A DNA stretch of 64,000 bases from Burkholderia sp. E7m39 (GCA_001319865.1 BBSL01000034.1:121442-185441); one strand, 5' to 3'. Positions 1 through 9,533 are shown, counted from the stretch's first letter. Notes: generated by a model from the letters alone, not told the origin. Translations and numbers: made by a program.

Positions 1-808
1 AATCTTCGTAGCCGGCGAGCAGATCCGTCAGCGCGCGCGTCGCCTCTTGACGCTCGCCCGGCAAGAGCAGCCAGAGATCCTGAATGGCAGGGCCCATGCG
101 GCTGTCGTCGAAATCGACGAAATGCGGGCCGCCGTCCGTCCACAGCACGTTGCTTGGATGGCAGTCGCCGTGCATGCGGATGTTGCGCACGTCGCCCGCG
201 CGTTCGAGTGCCTGCTCGACGCCTTGCAGCGCCAGATTGACGGCGGCTTCCCACGCGGCGCGCACGTCGGCGGGCACGAAGCCGTGCGCGAGCAGATAGT
301 CGCGCGGCTCATAACCGAAGCTCTGGATATCGAGCGTCGGACGCGCCGCATAGTTTTGCGTCTGACCGACAGCATGAATGCGTCCGATGAAACGCCCCAG
401 CCATTCGAGCGTATCCGCGCGATCGAGATCCGGCGCGCGTCCGCCGCGCCGCTCGAAGATCGAAAAGCGGAAGCCGCCGAACGTATGCAGCGTGCGGCCA
501 TCGAATGTGCGCGCAGGAACGGCAGGAATCTCGCGCGCCGCCAATTCGGCGACGAACGCGTGTTCTTCGAGAATCGCCGCATCGCTCCAGCGCTCGGGCC
601 GATAAAACTTCGCGACGACGGGCGGGCCGTCTTCGACGCCCACCTGATACACGCGATTCTCGTAGCTGTTGAGAGGGAGCATGCGCCCGTCCGTGCGCAC
701 GCCGACGCTGTCGAGCACGCTATCGAGCGCGTCGAGCACGACTTCCGGCGTGAGCCGGGCGAAGGGAACGGCGTGGCCGTCCTGCGAAATGGGAGTGTCT
801 TCGTTCAT
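1..808 (-). CDS. srkA: SrkA/RdoA-type stress-response Ser/Thr protein kinase, 3' end cut by window edge
   Basis: Reading the minus strand from the ATG at 808 gives 269 open codons that run off the left edge, so the C-terminus is missing. The product has the APH/choline-kinase-like fold of the SrkA (YihE/RdoA) family: an N-terminal segment LPLNSYENRVYQVG, then a lysine in VVAKFYRPERWSD, a catalytic loop HGDCHPSNVLW, and a metal-binding VDFDDSRMGP just before the window edge. SrkA kinases are cytosolic and are linked in E. coli to envelope and oxidative stress survival. Every key motif I expect is present. The gene stands alone here; the next gene on the same strand starts at 1159. Family assignment is firm; the physiological role in this organism is inferred. 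Confidence 0.9.
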   Translation of the reverse strand, partial: MNEDTPISQDGHAVPFARLTPEVVLDALDSVLDSVGVRTDGRMLPLNSYENRVYQVGVEDGPPVVAKFYRPERWSDAAILEEHAFVAELAAREIPAVPARTFDGRTLHTFGGFRFSIFERRGGRAPDLDRADTLEWLGRFIGRIHAVGQTQNYAARPTLDIQSFGYEPRDYLLAHGFVPADVRAAWEAAVNLALQGVEQALERAGDVRNIRMHGDCHPSNVLWTDGGPHFVDFDDSRMGPAIQDLWLLLPGERQEATRALTDLLAGYED

Positions 809-946
809 GCCCGCATTGTGCGCCGTGGCGGGCACAAAAACGAGCGGAAACACTCACCGGCATGAAACGGCAACTGGCCGGCGGCGCACGCTCCGCGCAA
901 CGGAGCACCGACTGCACAGCGGCCGCGAGCAGACAGCCGCCCGCGA

Positions 947-1159
947 TCAATGCACCTGCGCGCCAGCGGGACGAACGAACTCGCCCGTGTCGATCAGATC
1001 TTCGAGGAAAAAGGGTTCCGTGTTCAGAATCTTCGACGTACCGGGCTCGCCGGCATACCACGCCACCATCGCCATGTCGCCGAGAATACGCATCACGATT
1101 CCGCGCGCGCCCTGCGGCACAGCGATATGCACGGATCGAACAATAGAACCGACTTGCAT
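947..1159 (-). CDS. small conserved hypothetical protein (about 70 aa)
   Basis: A short soluble protein starting MQVGSIVRSVHIAVPQGARG and ending near PAGAQVH. I chose the ATG at 1159 because a GGGGAAA ribosome-binding site precedes it at good spacing; an upstream in-frame TTG at 1180 would add seven residues but has no better signal. No signal peptide, membrane segment or known catalytic motif is visible. It contains a central hydrophobic stretch (VMRILGDMAMVAWYAG) followed by an acidic region. I do not recognise a named family; its codon use matches the neighbours, which supports it being a real gene. Function unknown. Confidence 0.65.
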   Translation of the reverse strand: MQVGSIVRSVHIAVPQGARGIVMRILGDMAMVAWYAGEPGTSKILNTEPFFLEDLIDTGEFVRPAGAQVH

Positions 1160-1571
1160 GATGTTTCCCCGTTCTCCCAATTGCCGGCTTGTTTGGGACT
1201 GCGCCGGTCAATGTGCTGATAAAAACGCCGCACCGGACAAATGGTTGCGCGCGCACCTGAAGCGAAAATCAAGGGCCCGGATCGATTCGCACCCGACTGC
1301 CGATGCGAATGCTCCAAGCTCATTGTTGCCCGTTTGGGCAGTTTGGCAAAGCAAAAAGTAAGGCCTCGCCACTTACGAAATCCTGACTGTAACGCCTCGT
1401 AACAGGGTGATCATAAACCGGAGCGCACGCCCGTCTCAAAAATGCCGATGTAAGCTACGATACGCGCTATATTCCTGTCGCGCACGCCCGGCCGGGCCGC
1501 CGTCCGCACAGCGCTCGCTCAATTCGCTGCCGCCAGAAGCAGCACGCTCCGCCCTCACCGGACCGCTCTTC
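1160..1571. other. gene-free stretch upstream of the RND efflux operon
   Basis: About 410 bases between the divergent small gene and the efflux permease. The frame of the permease is open upstream as far as about 1407, but the encoded sequence (Arg/Ser/Pro-rich, no homology I recognise) reads like untranslated DNA. A short inverted repeat, TGCCC-GTTT-GGGCA at 1327-1340, and a repeated GTAAC at about 1389-1403 are the only symmetrical signals I see; either could belong to an operator. No regulator gene of the TetR, MarR or LysR type is adjacent. Confidence 0.5.
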
Positions 1572-4500
1572 ATGTGGATCGTTCGTCTCGCGCTGCGGCG
1601 CCCCTATACGTTCGTCGTCCTCGCGCTGCTGCTGCTGATCATCGGTCCGATGACGATCCTGCGCACGCCTACGGACATTTTCCCGAACATCGACATTCCC
1701 GTGCTGTCGGTGATCTGGACCTACACCGGCCTGCCCGCCGACGAGATGGAAAAGCGCATCGTGCTGAACTACGAGCGCGGGCTGTCCGTCGCGGTGAACG
1801 ATATCGAGCACGTCGAATCGACTTCGCTGAACGGCATTGCCGTCGTGAAGATCTTTTTTCAGCCGCACGCGAACATCAACGAAGCGCTCGCACAAGTCAC
1901 GGCACTGTCGCAGACGCAGTTGCGCTCGCTGCCGCCCGGCATCACGCCGCCGAACATATTGCGCTACAACGCATCCACCGTGCCTATCCTGCGCCTCGCG
2001 TTGTCGTCGAACACGCTTACCGAACAGGAACTGTACGACTACGGTAACAACTTCCTGAAGACGCAACTCGCAACCGTGCCCGGCGCATCGGCGCCGTTGC
2101 CGTACGGCGGTAAGCAGCGGCAAATCATGGTCGATATCGATTCGCGCAAGCTGCAGGAGCGCAATCTGTCGCCGATGGACGTGGTCAACTCGATCACCGC
2201 ACAAAACCTGATCGTGCCGACGGGCACCGCGAAAATCGGCTCGACTGAATATTCTGTGCAGATGAATTCGAGCCCGGATTCCCTCGCAGGACTGAACAAT
2301 ATCCCCATCAAATCGGGGCCGAACGGCACCGTCTATATTCGCGACGTCGCGCATGTGCGCGATGGCTATCAGCCGCAGACCAACATCGTGCGCGTGGATG
2401 GCCAGCGCGCGTCGCTGCTGACGATCAACAAGAGCGGCAACACGTCGACGCTCGAAATCGTCGACCGCATCAAGACGATGATGCCGACGCTGCGCAATCT
2501 CGTGCCCGAGTCGCTGAAGATCGATCCCGTCGCGGATCAGTCGCTGTTCGTGCGCGCTTCCGTGCAAGGCGTGCTGCGCGAAGCGCTGATCGCCGCGTGC
2601 CTGACGGGTCTGATGATCCTGCTGTTCCTCGGCAACTGGCGCGCGACGCTGATCATCGCTGTGTCGATTCCACTGTCGATGATCACGTCGATCATCGCGC
2701 TGTCCGCGCTCGGCGAAACGATCAACATCATGACGCTAGGCGGGCTCGCGCTCGCCGTCGGCATTCTCGTCGACGACGCGACGGTGGCGATCGAGAACAT
2801 CAGTCATCAGCTGGAGCAAGGCAAGAACCTCGAACAGGCGATTCTCGACGGCGCGCATCAGATCGCGATTCCAACGCTGGTCTCCACGCTGTCGATCTGT
2901 ATCGTGTTCGTGCCGATGTTCCTGCTCACAGGCGTCGCGCACTACCTGTTCATCCCGCTTGCCGAAGCCGTCGTGTTTGCGATGCTCGCGTCGTACTTCT
3001 TCTCGCGCACGCTCGTGCCGACGCTCGCGAAGTACCTGCTGCGCCATCACCATCGCGCCGCCGACCTGCATCATTCGGGCACGACGCGCAATCCGTTCAT
3101 GCGCGCGCATCTCGCGTTCGAACGCGGCTTCGAGAACGTGCGCGCGCGTTATCACGCGTTTCTGGTGGCGCGCGTCGCGCGGCCCGGCATCTTCGTGACG
3201 GGCTTTCTGGTGTGTTGTCTCGCTTCGCTGCTCTTGATGCCGTTTCTCGGCCGCGACTTTTTCCCCGCCGTCGATGCGGGCACGATCGCGCTGCACCTGC
3301 GCGCGAAAACGGGCATGCGCGTGGAAGAAACGGCCGTGATCACGGATCGCGTGGACGCCCGCATCCGCGAGTTGATTCCGCGCGATGAGCTGCATTCGAT
3401 CATCGACAACATCGGCCTGCCCGTGTCGGGCATCAACCTGTCGTACAGCAATACAGGCACGATCGGCACATCGGACTCCGATATTCTCATCAGCCTGAAC
3501 GAGGATCATCGCCCCACCGCAGAATACGTGCGCAAGCTGCGCCGCACGCTCTCCGACGAATTTCCCGGCGTGCAGTTCGCATTCCTGCCCGCCGACATCG
3601 TGAGCCAGACGCTGAACTTCGGCATGCCGTCGCCGATCGACGTGCAGATCGTCGGGCGCGACGTGCAGGGCAACCGCGCATTTGCCGCGCTGCTGCTCGA
3701 CAAGCTGCGAGCGATTCCCGGCCTCGCCGACGCGCGCATCCAGCAGCCGTCCGACCTGCCGCGCATCTATGTGGACGTCGACCGCACGCGCGCGCAACAG
3801 GCGGGCTTTTCGCAGCGCGATGTGGCGAGCAATCTGCTGATCACGCTATCCGGCAGCCAGCAGACTACGCCGACGTTCTGGCTCAATCCGCGCAATGGCG
3901 TCAGCTACAACGTCATCACGGAAGCGCCGCAATACACGATCGATTCGCTGCAGTCGCTCGCGAACATTCCGCTGAACGCGAACGGCCACACGAACATTCT
4001 CGGCGCGCTGTCGACGATGCACCGCATGGCGGGCAATGCCGTGCTCACGCACTACAACGCGCAAACCACGATCGACATCTACGGTACCGCCGACGGCCGC
4101 GATCTCGGCGCCGTCTCCGACGACATTCAAAAGATCATCGCCGACACCAAAGGGCAGTTGCCGAAGGGCTCGTCGATCGAGCTGCGCGGCCAGGTGCAGA
4201 CGATGAACGACTCGTTCTCCGGCCTGTTCGCGGGGCTCGTGTTCGCAATCGTGCTGGTGTATCTGCTGATTGTCGTGAACTTCCAGTCGTGGCTCGATCC
4301 CTTCATCATCATCACGGCTTTGCCGGGCGCGCTGGCGGGCATTGTCTGGATGCTGTTCCTCACGCACACGACACTGTCGATTCCGGCGCTCACGGGCGCG
4401 ATCATGTGTATCGGCATTGCGACGGCGAACTCCATTCTCGTCGTCAGCTTTGCGCGCGAGCAGTTGCTCGAACACGGCGACGCGACGCGCGCGGCCATCG

Positions 4501-4754
4501 AAGCGGGCTTCACGCGTTTTCGCCCGGTGCTGATGACGGCTCTCGCGATGGTGATCGGCATGGTGCCGATGGCGATCGGACTCGGCGAAGGCGGCGAGCA
4601 GAATGCGCCGCTCGGGCGCGCGGTGATCGGCGGTCTGGCTGTGGGCACGATTGCGACGCTGGTGTTCGTGCCCGTGGTGTTTTCGATGATCTATCGACGG
4701 CTGTCGGAACGGCGCGCGCGTGCCGCCGCCCATGTCGTCCACAAACCGCAATGA
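1572..4754 (+). CDS. RND-family efflux transporter permease (inner-membrane, AcrB/MdtB-like)
   Basis: A 1060-residue protein of typical RND length starting MWIVRLALRRPYTFVVLALL. It has the first transmembrane helix at about residues 12-30, a large periplasmic loop with the RND-typical DIFPNIDIPVLSV, a cluster of membrane helices near residues 335-520 containing the proton-relay aspartate pair in GILVDDATVAIENI, a second large periplasmic loop, and a second helix cluster from about residue 880. Such permeases use the proton gradient to expel drugs, solvents or dyes through a tripartite complex. It is the first gene of an operon with an adaptor (4811-6085) and an outer-membrane factor (6082-7587). 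The order permease-adaptor-channel differs from the common adaptor-first order. Substrate cannot be told from sequence. Confidence 0.93.
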   Translation: MWIVRLALRRPYTFVVLALLLLIIGPMTILRTPTDIFPNIDIPVLSVIWTYTGLPADEMEKRIVLNYERGLSVAVNDIEHVESTSLNGIAVVKIFFQPHANINEALAQVTALSQTQLRSLPPGITPPNILRYNASTVPILRLALSSNTLTEQELYDYGNNFLKTQLATVPGASAPLPYGGKQRQIMVDIDSRKLQERNLSPMDVVNSITAQNLIVPTGTAKIGSTEYSVQMNSSPDSLAGLNNIPIKSGPNGTVYIRDVAHVRDGYQPQTNIVRVDGQRASLLTINKSGNTSTLEIVDRIKTMMPTLRNLVPESLKIDPVADQSLFVRASVQGVLREALIAACLTGLMILLFLGNWRATLIIAVSIPLSMITSIIALSALGETINIMTLGGLALAVGILVDDATVAIENISHQLEQGKNLEQAILDGAHQIAIPTLVSTLSICIVFVPMFLLTGVAHYLFIPLAEAVVFAMLASYFFSRTLVPTLAKYLLRHHHRAADLHHSGTTRNPFMRAHLAFERGFENVRARYHAFLVARVARPGIFVTGFLVCCLASLLLMPFLGRDFFPAVDAGTIALHLRAKTGMRVEETAVITDRVDARIRELIPRDELHSIIDNIGLPVSGINLSYSNTGTIGTSDSDILISLNEDHRPTAEYVRKLRRTLSDEFPGVQFAFLPADIVSQTLNFGMPSPIDVQIVGRDVQGNRAFAALLLDKLRAIPGLADARIQQPSDLPRIYVDVDRTRAQQAGFSQRDVASNLLITLSGSQQTTPTFWLNPRNGVSYNVITEAPQYTIDSLQSLANIPLNANGHTNILGALSTMHRMAGNAVLTHYNAQTTIDIYGTADGRDLGAVSDDIQKIIADTKGQLPKGSSIELRGQVQTMNDSFSGLFAGLVFAIVLVYLLIVVNFQSWLDPFIIITALPGALAGIVWMLFLTHTTLSIPALTGAIMCIGIATANSILVVSFAREQLLEHGDATRAAIEAGFTRFRPVLMTALAMVIGMVPMAIGLGEGGEQNAPLGRAVIGGLAVGTIATLVFVPVVFSMIYRRLSERRARAAAHVVHKPQ

Positions 4755-4810
4755 CGCGGCCGACGTTCATAACAACGATGCGCAAGCACAGTATCTGATC
4801 TGGAGTGCAG

Positions 4811-6085
4811 ATGGAAGGCAATCGTCCTGATGAGTCCGCGCCACACGGGGTTGGCCCGCGCAACTCATCGAAACGCTCGCGGCTGATCGCGATAGGCGCG
4901 GCTGTCGTCGTGCTCGCGCTCGCCGCGCAGGGCATCTGGTCGCGTCACGATGCGCACGCCGCGCTCGAACGCGAAGCGCAGCACGCCGCGCAACTGAGCG
5001 TCGAAGTGGTGAAGCCGCAGAAGTCGACAGCCGCACTCGATCTCGTGCTGCCCGGCAATGTGCAGGCGTTTCTCGACACGCCGATCTACGCGCGCACCAA
5101 CGGCTATCTGAAGAAGTGGTACGCCGACATCGGCGCGCGCGTGAAGTCGGGCCAATTGCTCGCCGAAATCGACACGCCGGAAGTCGACGATCAGTTGCGC
5201 GCCGCGCGCGCCGACCTCGCCAACGCCGAAGCCAACTACGCGCTCGCGAAAAGCACTGCAGATCGCTGGACGGAAATGCTGCGCAGTAACTCGGTGTCGA
5301 AGCAGGAAACCGACGAGAAAGTCGGCGACATGCTCGCAAAGAAAGGCACGCTCGACGCCGCGCGCTTCAACGTAGCCCGGCTCGAAAAGACGCAGTCGTT
5401 CCAGAAGGTTTATGCGCCTTTCGACGGCATCGTCACCGCGCGCAATGTCGATGTCGGCGCGCTGATCGACGCGGGCAGTTCGGGCGGACCGGCGAAGGAA
5501 CTGTTCCATGTCGCGCAGGCGGACCGGTTGCGCGTGTATGTGAACGTGCCGCAAGCCTACGCGCAGGACGTGAAGGCGCAGCAGAGCGCGTATCTGACGC
5601 TGACGGAGACGCCGTCGAAGCACTATCCAGGCACCGTCGCGCGCACTTCGGGCGCCGTCGATCTGCAGCAACGCACGATGCTCGTCGAAGTGGACGTGGA
5701 CAACGGCAACGGCGATTTGCTGCCGGGCGCGTATGCACAGGTCCACTTCGCGCTGAAAGCGCAGGCCGCGCCCTTCACGCTGCCCGGCAACGCGTTCCTG
5801 TTTCGTCCCGACGGCGTGAAAGTCGCGACCGTCGATGCGCAGCAGCGCGTGAAGCTCGTCACCGTCGCGCTCGGCACCGATTACGGCACGCGCGTCGCGG
5901 TCGCGTCGGGGCTGAATGGCGACGAGCAGGTGATCCTGAATCCGCAGGACTCGATCGTCGACGGCGCGGCCGTGCGCATCGTGCATCCGAAGGCGGGCGC
6001 GGCTTCCGGCGCGGCTTCCGCTTCGGCTCCCGCTGCTGCTTCGGGCTCCGCTGCGGGCGAACAGACCGCGAAGGCGCCCGAATGA
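4811..6085 (+). CDS. RND efflux periplasmic adaptor (membrane fusion protein)
   Basis: A 424-residue adaptor with an N-terminal membrane anchor (residues about 21-39), a barrel-sandwich/lipoyl segment beginning near VLPGNVQAFLDTPIYA, an alpha-hairpin rich in Ala/Leu/Glu (about 120-185), the return barrel-sandwich strand FDGIVTARNVDVGALID, a beta-barrel domain, and a low-complexity Ala/Ser C-terminal tail. The ATG at 4811 is preceded by GGAG at 4802-4805 with a five-base spacer; the GTG at 4805 lies inside that ribosome-binding site and was not chosen. The adaptor links the permease upstream to the outer-membrane channel downstream; its stop overlaps the next start by four bases (ATGA), implying coupled translation. 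Confidence 0.93.
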   Translation: MEGNRPDESAPHGVGPRNSSKRSRLIAIGAAVVVLALAAQGIWSRHDAHAALEREAQHAAQLSVEVVKPQKSTAALDLVLPGNVQAFLDTPIYARTNGYLKKWYADIGARVKSGQLLAEIDTPEVDDQLRAARADLANAEANYALAKSTADRWTEMLRSNSVSKQETDEKVGDMLAKKGTLDAARFNVARLEKTQSFQKVYAPFDGIVTARNVDVGALIDAGSSGGPAKELFHVAQADRLRVYVNVPQAYAQDVKAQQSAYLTLTETPSKHYPGTVARTSGAVDLQQRTMLVEVDVDNGNGDLLPGAYAQVHFALKAQAAPFTLPGNAFLFRPDGVKVATVDAQQRVKLVTVALGTDYGTRVAVASGLNGDEQVILNPQDSIVDGAAVRIVHPKAGAASGAASASAPAAASGSAAGEQTAKAPE

Positions 6086-7587
6086 CCACGCGCCGCCAGC
6101 GTCTACGTTCCACCGTGCTCGCGCTCGCCGGCGTGAGCGTGCTCACCGCGTGCACGGTGGGTCCCGACTATCAGCGGCCCACGACGGCCGCCGCCGCGAC
6201 CTACAAGGAACTCGAAGGCACCGGCTGGAAAACGGCCGAACCCGCCGACGCGAAAATCCGCAGCGCCTGGTGGGAAACCTACGATGATCCCGCACTGAAC
6301 GCGCTCGAACAGCAGGTCGCGAGCGCCAACCAGAACGTGGCGGCTGCGCAGGCCCGCTTTCGCGCAGCGCGCGCGCAGGTCGCGCAGTTCCGCTCGGAGT
6401 TCTTTCCTCTTGTGACCGCCAACGGCGGCTACTCGCGGGCACGGTCGTCGGAGAATGTGAAGTTCAAATCGACGGCAGGCAGGACGCTCGACGACTGGAT
6501 CGTCGGCGCCGATGCGACATGGGAACCCGACCTGTGGGGCCGTGTGTCGCGCAGCGTCGAAGGTGCGAAGGCGGGCGCGCAGGCGAGCGCCGCCGACGCG
6601 CAAAGCGTGCTGCTGTCGATGCAGGCCGAAGTCGCGACCGATTATTTCGAGCTGCGCGGCATCGACCGCGAGCGGCAACTGCTCGACGACACGATCGCCG
6701 CGTACAAGGAAGCCGTCGACCTGACGCAGAACCGCTACAAGGGCGGCATCGCGACGGATGCCGACGTCGCGCAGGCGCAGACGCAATTGCGCACGACACA
6801 GGCGCAGGCGATCGATCTCGGCGTGCAGCGCGCGCAACTCGAACACGCCATCGCGATCCTGACGGGCGTGCCGCCTTCGACGTTCTCGATGCCCGTTGCG
6901 CCGCTCGTCGCGGTGCCCGTGATCGCGCCCGTCGGTGTGCCGTCGACGCTGCTCGAACGGCGCCCCGACATCGCTTCCGCCGAACGCCACATGGTCGATC
7001 TGAACGCGCAGATCGGCGTGGTGACGGCGGCGTATTTTCCGAACCTGATTCTCTCCGTGACGGGCGGGCTCGAAGCGACCAACTTCAGTCAGTGGCTGCT
7101 TGCGCCGAGCCGCTTCTGGTCGCTCGGACCGTCGCTCGCCGGCACGCTGCTCGACTTCGGCGGCCGTGCTTCGCGCAAAGCCGAGGCGCAGGCGAACTAC
7201 GACGAAGGCGTCGCGCAGTATCGGCAGACGGTGCTGACGGCGTTCGGCCAGGTCGAGGACAACATCGCCGCGCTGCGCGTGCTCGAACAGGAAGCGCAGG
7301 CGCAGGACGACGCGGTGTCGGCCGCGCAGCGCTCGCTCGCGATCATGACGAACCGCTACAAGAACGGCGCGATCACCTATCTCGACGTGGTCGTCGCGCA
7401 AACGACGGCGCTCACCAACGAGCGCGAAGCCGTGTCGATCGCGCGCCGGCGGATGGCCGCGAGCGTCGCGCTCGTCAAGGCGCTGGGCGGCGGCTGGGAT
7501 AGCTCCGCGCTGCCAACCGACGAGCAGCTCACGCATCCCGACGCGGTCGACCAGCCGGCCAGCATGCCCGCCGCGACGCACGGTTAG
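6082..7587 (+). CDS. outer-membrane efflux lipoprotein, NodT/OprM family
   Basis: A 501-residue TolC-like channel subunit. The start has basic residues, a hydrophobic stretch and a lipobox LTAC with Cys24 as the lipidation site, followed by TVGPDYQRP, the hallmark beginning of mature NodT-family lipoproteins. Two repeats of the coiled-coil outer-membrane-efflux domain follow (roughly 75-265 and 285-470), each with the pattern NRYKGG or NRYKNGAITYLDV. It completes the tripartite pump with the two preceding genes and overlaps the adaptor by four bases. The last 30 residues are a variable acidic/proline-containing tail. No local regulator or terminator is evident directly downstream. Confidence 0.93.
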   Translation: MTTRRQRLRSTVLALAGVSVLTACTVGPDYQRPTTAAAATYKELEGTGWKTAEPADAKIRSAWWETYDDPALNALEQQVASANQNVAAAQARFRAARAQVAQFRSEFFPLVTANGGYSRARSSENVKFKSTAGRTLDDWIVGADATWEPDLWGRVSRSVEGAKAGAQASAADAQSVLLSMQAEVATDYFELRGIDRERQLLDDTIAAYKEAVDLTQNRYKGGIATDADVAQAQTQLRTTQAQAIDLGVQRAQLEHAIAILTGVPPSTFSMPVAPLVAVPVIAPVGVPSTLLERRPDIASAERHMVDLNAQIGVVTAAYFPNLILSVTGGLEATNFSQWLLAPSRFWSLGPSLAGTLLDFGGRASRKAEAQANYDEGVAQYRQTVLTAFGQVEDNIAALRVLEQEAQAQDDAVSAAQRSLAIMTNRYKNGAITYLDVVVAQTTALTNEREAVSIARRRMAASVALVKALGGGWDSSALPTDEQLTHPDAVDQPASMPAATHG

Positions 7588-7933
7588 GCGCGCGCCTTCG
7601 AAGCGCGAAACGCGGCGCTGGCTGCCAGAGTCGATGTCACGGCATGATGTGCTTCCGCTTATAGCAGCGCTCGCTCACGTTTCGACGCGCAAAACGCATA
7701 TTCAGAAAGGTCGGCGTAAGCGGACCGCGCGCGGCGCAACCCATTCGCCGGCGCTGTCGTAAATCGCGCCGAGCCTTGCGGCGCTTCGCTCTGCCGGATC
7801 GGCGACAGATGCATTCGCGCTTTATCCCACTATATGCGCCGACATCGTCGCCTATACTCGATTCAGGCGCGCCGCATGCAGTCGAACGATTTCGACGTCG
7901 CGCGCCCGACGAACACACATACAGGAGACAGGC
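7588..7933. other. gene-free stretch after the efflux operon
   Basis: About 345 bases. I see no convincing coding frame in either direction; a minus-strand frame of about 130 residues reads as Arg-rich translation of non-coding DNA. A TATACT hexamer at 7853-7858 could be the minus-ten element of the promoter for the small membrane protein at 7934, but its minus-thirty-five partner is weak. No rho-independent terminator is visible for the efflux operon. Confidence 0.45.
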
Positions 7934-8116
7934 ATGCACTACTTCACGATCGGCGATTTCATTCTGGTCATTCCGATGGCGTTGGCGGGGGCGCTCTTTC
8001 TTGGCGCACTGCCGTGCAAGACCGAGTTCAAGCACAACACGCTGAGAGTGTTGGGCGCGCTGCTAGGGGTGGTGTTCGCGGTCGTGCTGGTCGAGGGGTT
8101 GCCGGCGCTGGTGTAG
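7934..8116 (+). CDS. small inner-membrane protein (60 aa), unknown function
   Basis: A 60-residue protein with an AGGAGA ribosome-binding site seven bases before the ATG. It carries two hydrophobic segments (about residues 8-26 and 38-56) separated by a short charged loop LPCKTEFKHNTLR, so it is probably a two-helix membrane protein with both ends on the same side. I do not recognise the family. The strong ribosome-binding site and tidy membrane topology argue that it is real. It is followed by a strong bidirectional hairpin at 8187-8208. Confidence 0.7.
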   Translation: MHYFTIGDFILVIPMALAGALFLGALPCKTEFKHNTLRVLGALLGVVFAVVLVEGLPALV

Positions 8117-8186
8117 GGGCGTCGTTGCCCGCAACGCACGAAAGGCGGCACGCCGACACCCGCCGGGTCTCGACGTGCAGATGAAA

Positions 8187-8208
8187 AAGCCGCCTCATGA
8201 GGCGGCTT
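8187..8208. terminator. bidirectional rho-independent terminator between convergent genes
   Basis: A perfect 22-base palindrome, arms AAGCCGCC(TC) around TCATGA, preceded by an A-run and followed by TTCT. It lies between the plus-strand 60-residue protein gene (ends 8116) and the minus-strand aldo/keto reductase (ends 8278), so it can serve both. Confidence 0.75.
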
Positions 8209-8277
8209 CTGCATGCCGGCTTGTGCGTGTTGTGCCTGCTTGCCGGGCCCGTCGGCCCAGTTCGCACACACCACAGA

Positions 8278-9321
8278 TCAGATGTGCTGATCCGTCGAAG
8301 GCTTCTCCCACAGGTTCACGCCGCCCTCCGTCGCATAGCGATCGATCTCCGCCAGCTCCTCCGCCGAAAACGACAGGTTCTTCAGCGCCGCGACGTTCTC
8401 GCGCACCTGCTCGGCCTTGCTCGCGCCGATCAGCGCCGACGTCACGCGCGGATCGCGCAGTGTCCAGGCGAGCGCCATCTGCGCAAGGCTCTGGCCGCGA
8501 CGCTGCGCGATGTCGTTGAGCTTGCGCACGCGCTCGATGTTCTGCTCGCTCAGATGCTCCTGCTTCAGCGAGCCGCCGCCCGCCTTGTTCACGCGTGCAT
8601 CCTGCGGCACGCCGTTCAGGTATTTGCCCGTCAGCAGACCCTGCGCGAGCGGCGTAAACGCGATCGCGCCCGAGCCCGTCTCTTCGAGCGCGCCGAGCAG
8701 TTCCTTTTCGATCCAGCGGTTCAGCATGTTGTACGCGGGCTGATGGATCAGGAGCGGCACCTTGTATTCGGCCAGCAGCTTGGCCATTTCGCGCGTCTTC
8801 TGCGCCGAATACGATGAAATGCCGATGTACAGCGCCTTACCCTGCTGCACGGCGCTCGCCAGCGCGCCCGCCGTTTCTTCGAGCGGCGTATCGACGTCGA
8901 AACGATGCGAATAGAAGATGTCGACGTAATCGAGACCCATGCGCTGCAGGCTCTGGTCGAGGCTCGCGAGCACATACTTGCGCGAGCCGCCGCCCTGGCC
9001 GTACGGGCCGGGCCACATGTCCCAGCCGGCCTTCGACGAGATCAGCAGTTCGTCGCGATACGGCCGGAAATCATCCTTGAAGATGCGGCCGAAGTTCGTT
9101 TCCGCGCTGCCGTACGGCGGCCCGTAGTTGTTCGCGAGGTCGAAGTGCGTGATGCCGAGATCGAACGACGTACGCAGGATTTCGCGTTGCGTGGAGATCG
9201 GCGTGGTGTCGCCGAAGTTGTGCCACAGGCCAAGCGACAGCGCCGGCAGTTTGAGACCAGACCTGCCGCAAACGCGGTACTGCATATCCGAATAGCGTGC
9301 TGAAGCTGCTTCGTAAGCCAT
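8278..9321 (-). CDS. aldo/keto reductase, YghZ/GpR-like (L-glyceraldehyde 3-phosphate reductase family)
   Basis: A 347-residue aldo/keto reductase with the full catalytic tetrad: Asp61 and Tyr66 in DLANNYG, Lys97 in SSKAGWDMWPGPYG and His139 in FYSHRFD. The N-terminus (…ARYSDMQYRVCGRSGLKLPA) and the WPGPYG segment closely resemble E. coli YghZ, which reduces L-glyceraldehyde 3-phosphate and methylglyoxal with NADPH. The first ATG at 9321 fits the YghZ length, so it was kept. The barrel is complete to the C-terminal NADPH-binding SALIGASKAEQV. The gene is monocistronic on the minus strand. In vivo substrate is inferred from the family. Confidence 0.88.
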   Translation of the reverse strand: MAYEAASARYSDMQYRVCGRSGLKLPALSLGLWHNFGDTTPISTQREILRTSFDLGITHFDLANNYGPPYGSAETNFGRIFKDDFRPYRDELLISSKAGWDMWPGPYGQGGGSRKYVLASLDQSLQRMGLDYVDIFYSHRFDVDTPLEETAGALASAVQQGKALYIGISSYSAQKTREMAKLLAEYKVPLLIHQPAYNMLNRWIEKELLGALEETGSGAIAFTPLAQGLLTGKYLNGVPQDARVNKAGGGSLKQEHLSEQNIERVRKLNDIAQRRGQSLAQMALAWTLRDPRVTSALIGASKAEQVRENVAALKNLSFSAEELAEIDRYATEGGVNLWEKPSTDQHI

Positions 9322-9470
9322 TGATGGAGTCCTTGTCGAGAACTGGGTGGAGTCGGCGATGCGGGCTGCGCATCGCGTTGAAGGGTGTCTCTGTCTACGT
9401 TGCTTTCTGCGTTGTATTCAAACGCCGCCAGCGTGCCGCGACGCAACGGGCGTCGATACCGATGAGTTTT

Positions 9471-9482
9471 GATACCGGTATC
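9471..9482. promoter_or_regulatory. 12-base perfect palindrome, candidate operator
   Basis: GATACCGGTATC is a perfect palindrome about 150 bases upstream of the minus-strand reductase start, with a further GATACC half-site at 9456-9461. This arrangement resembles sites for dimeric repressors such as HxlR or TetR types. No such regulator is adjacent, so the call is only suggestive. Confidence 0.3.
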
Positions 9483-9533
9483 ATGCGCGGGTTCCATGAT
9501 GCCCTCGTGCCCGGCCGTCAGCGCCCGTTCAAT

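Noticed and set aside
47..865. Long plus-strand open frame (about 270 codons) across the srkA region
   Set aside because: It is antisense to srkA, whose minus-strand frame carries the HGDCHPSNVLW and DFDD kinase motifs; the plus frame is Arg/Ala-rich without family features.
7637..8035. Minus-strand frame of about 132 codons
   Set aside because: Overlaps the well-supported 60-residue membrane protein and lacks a ribosome-binding site or family features.
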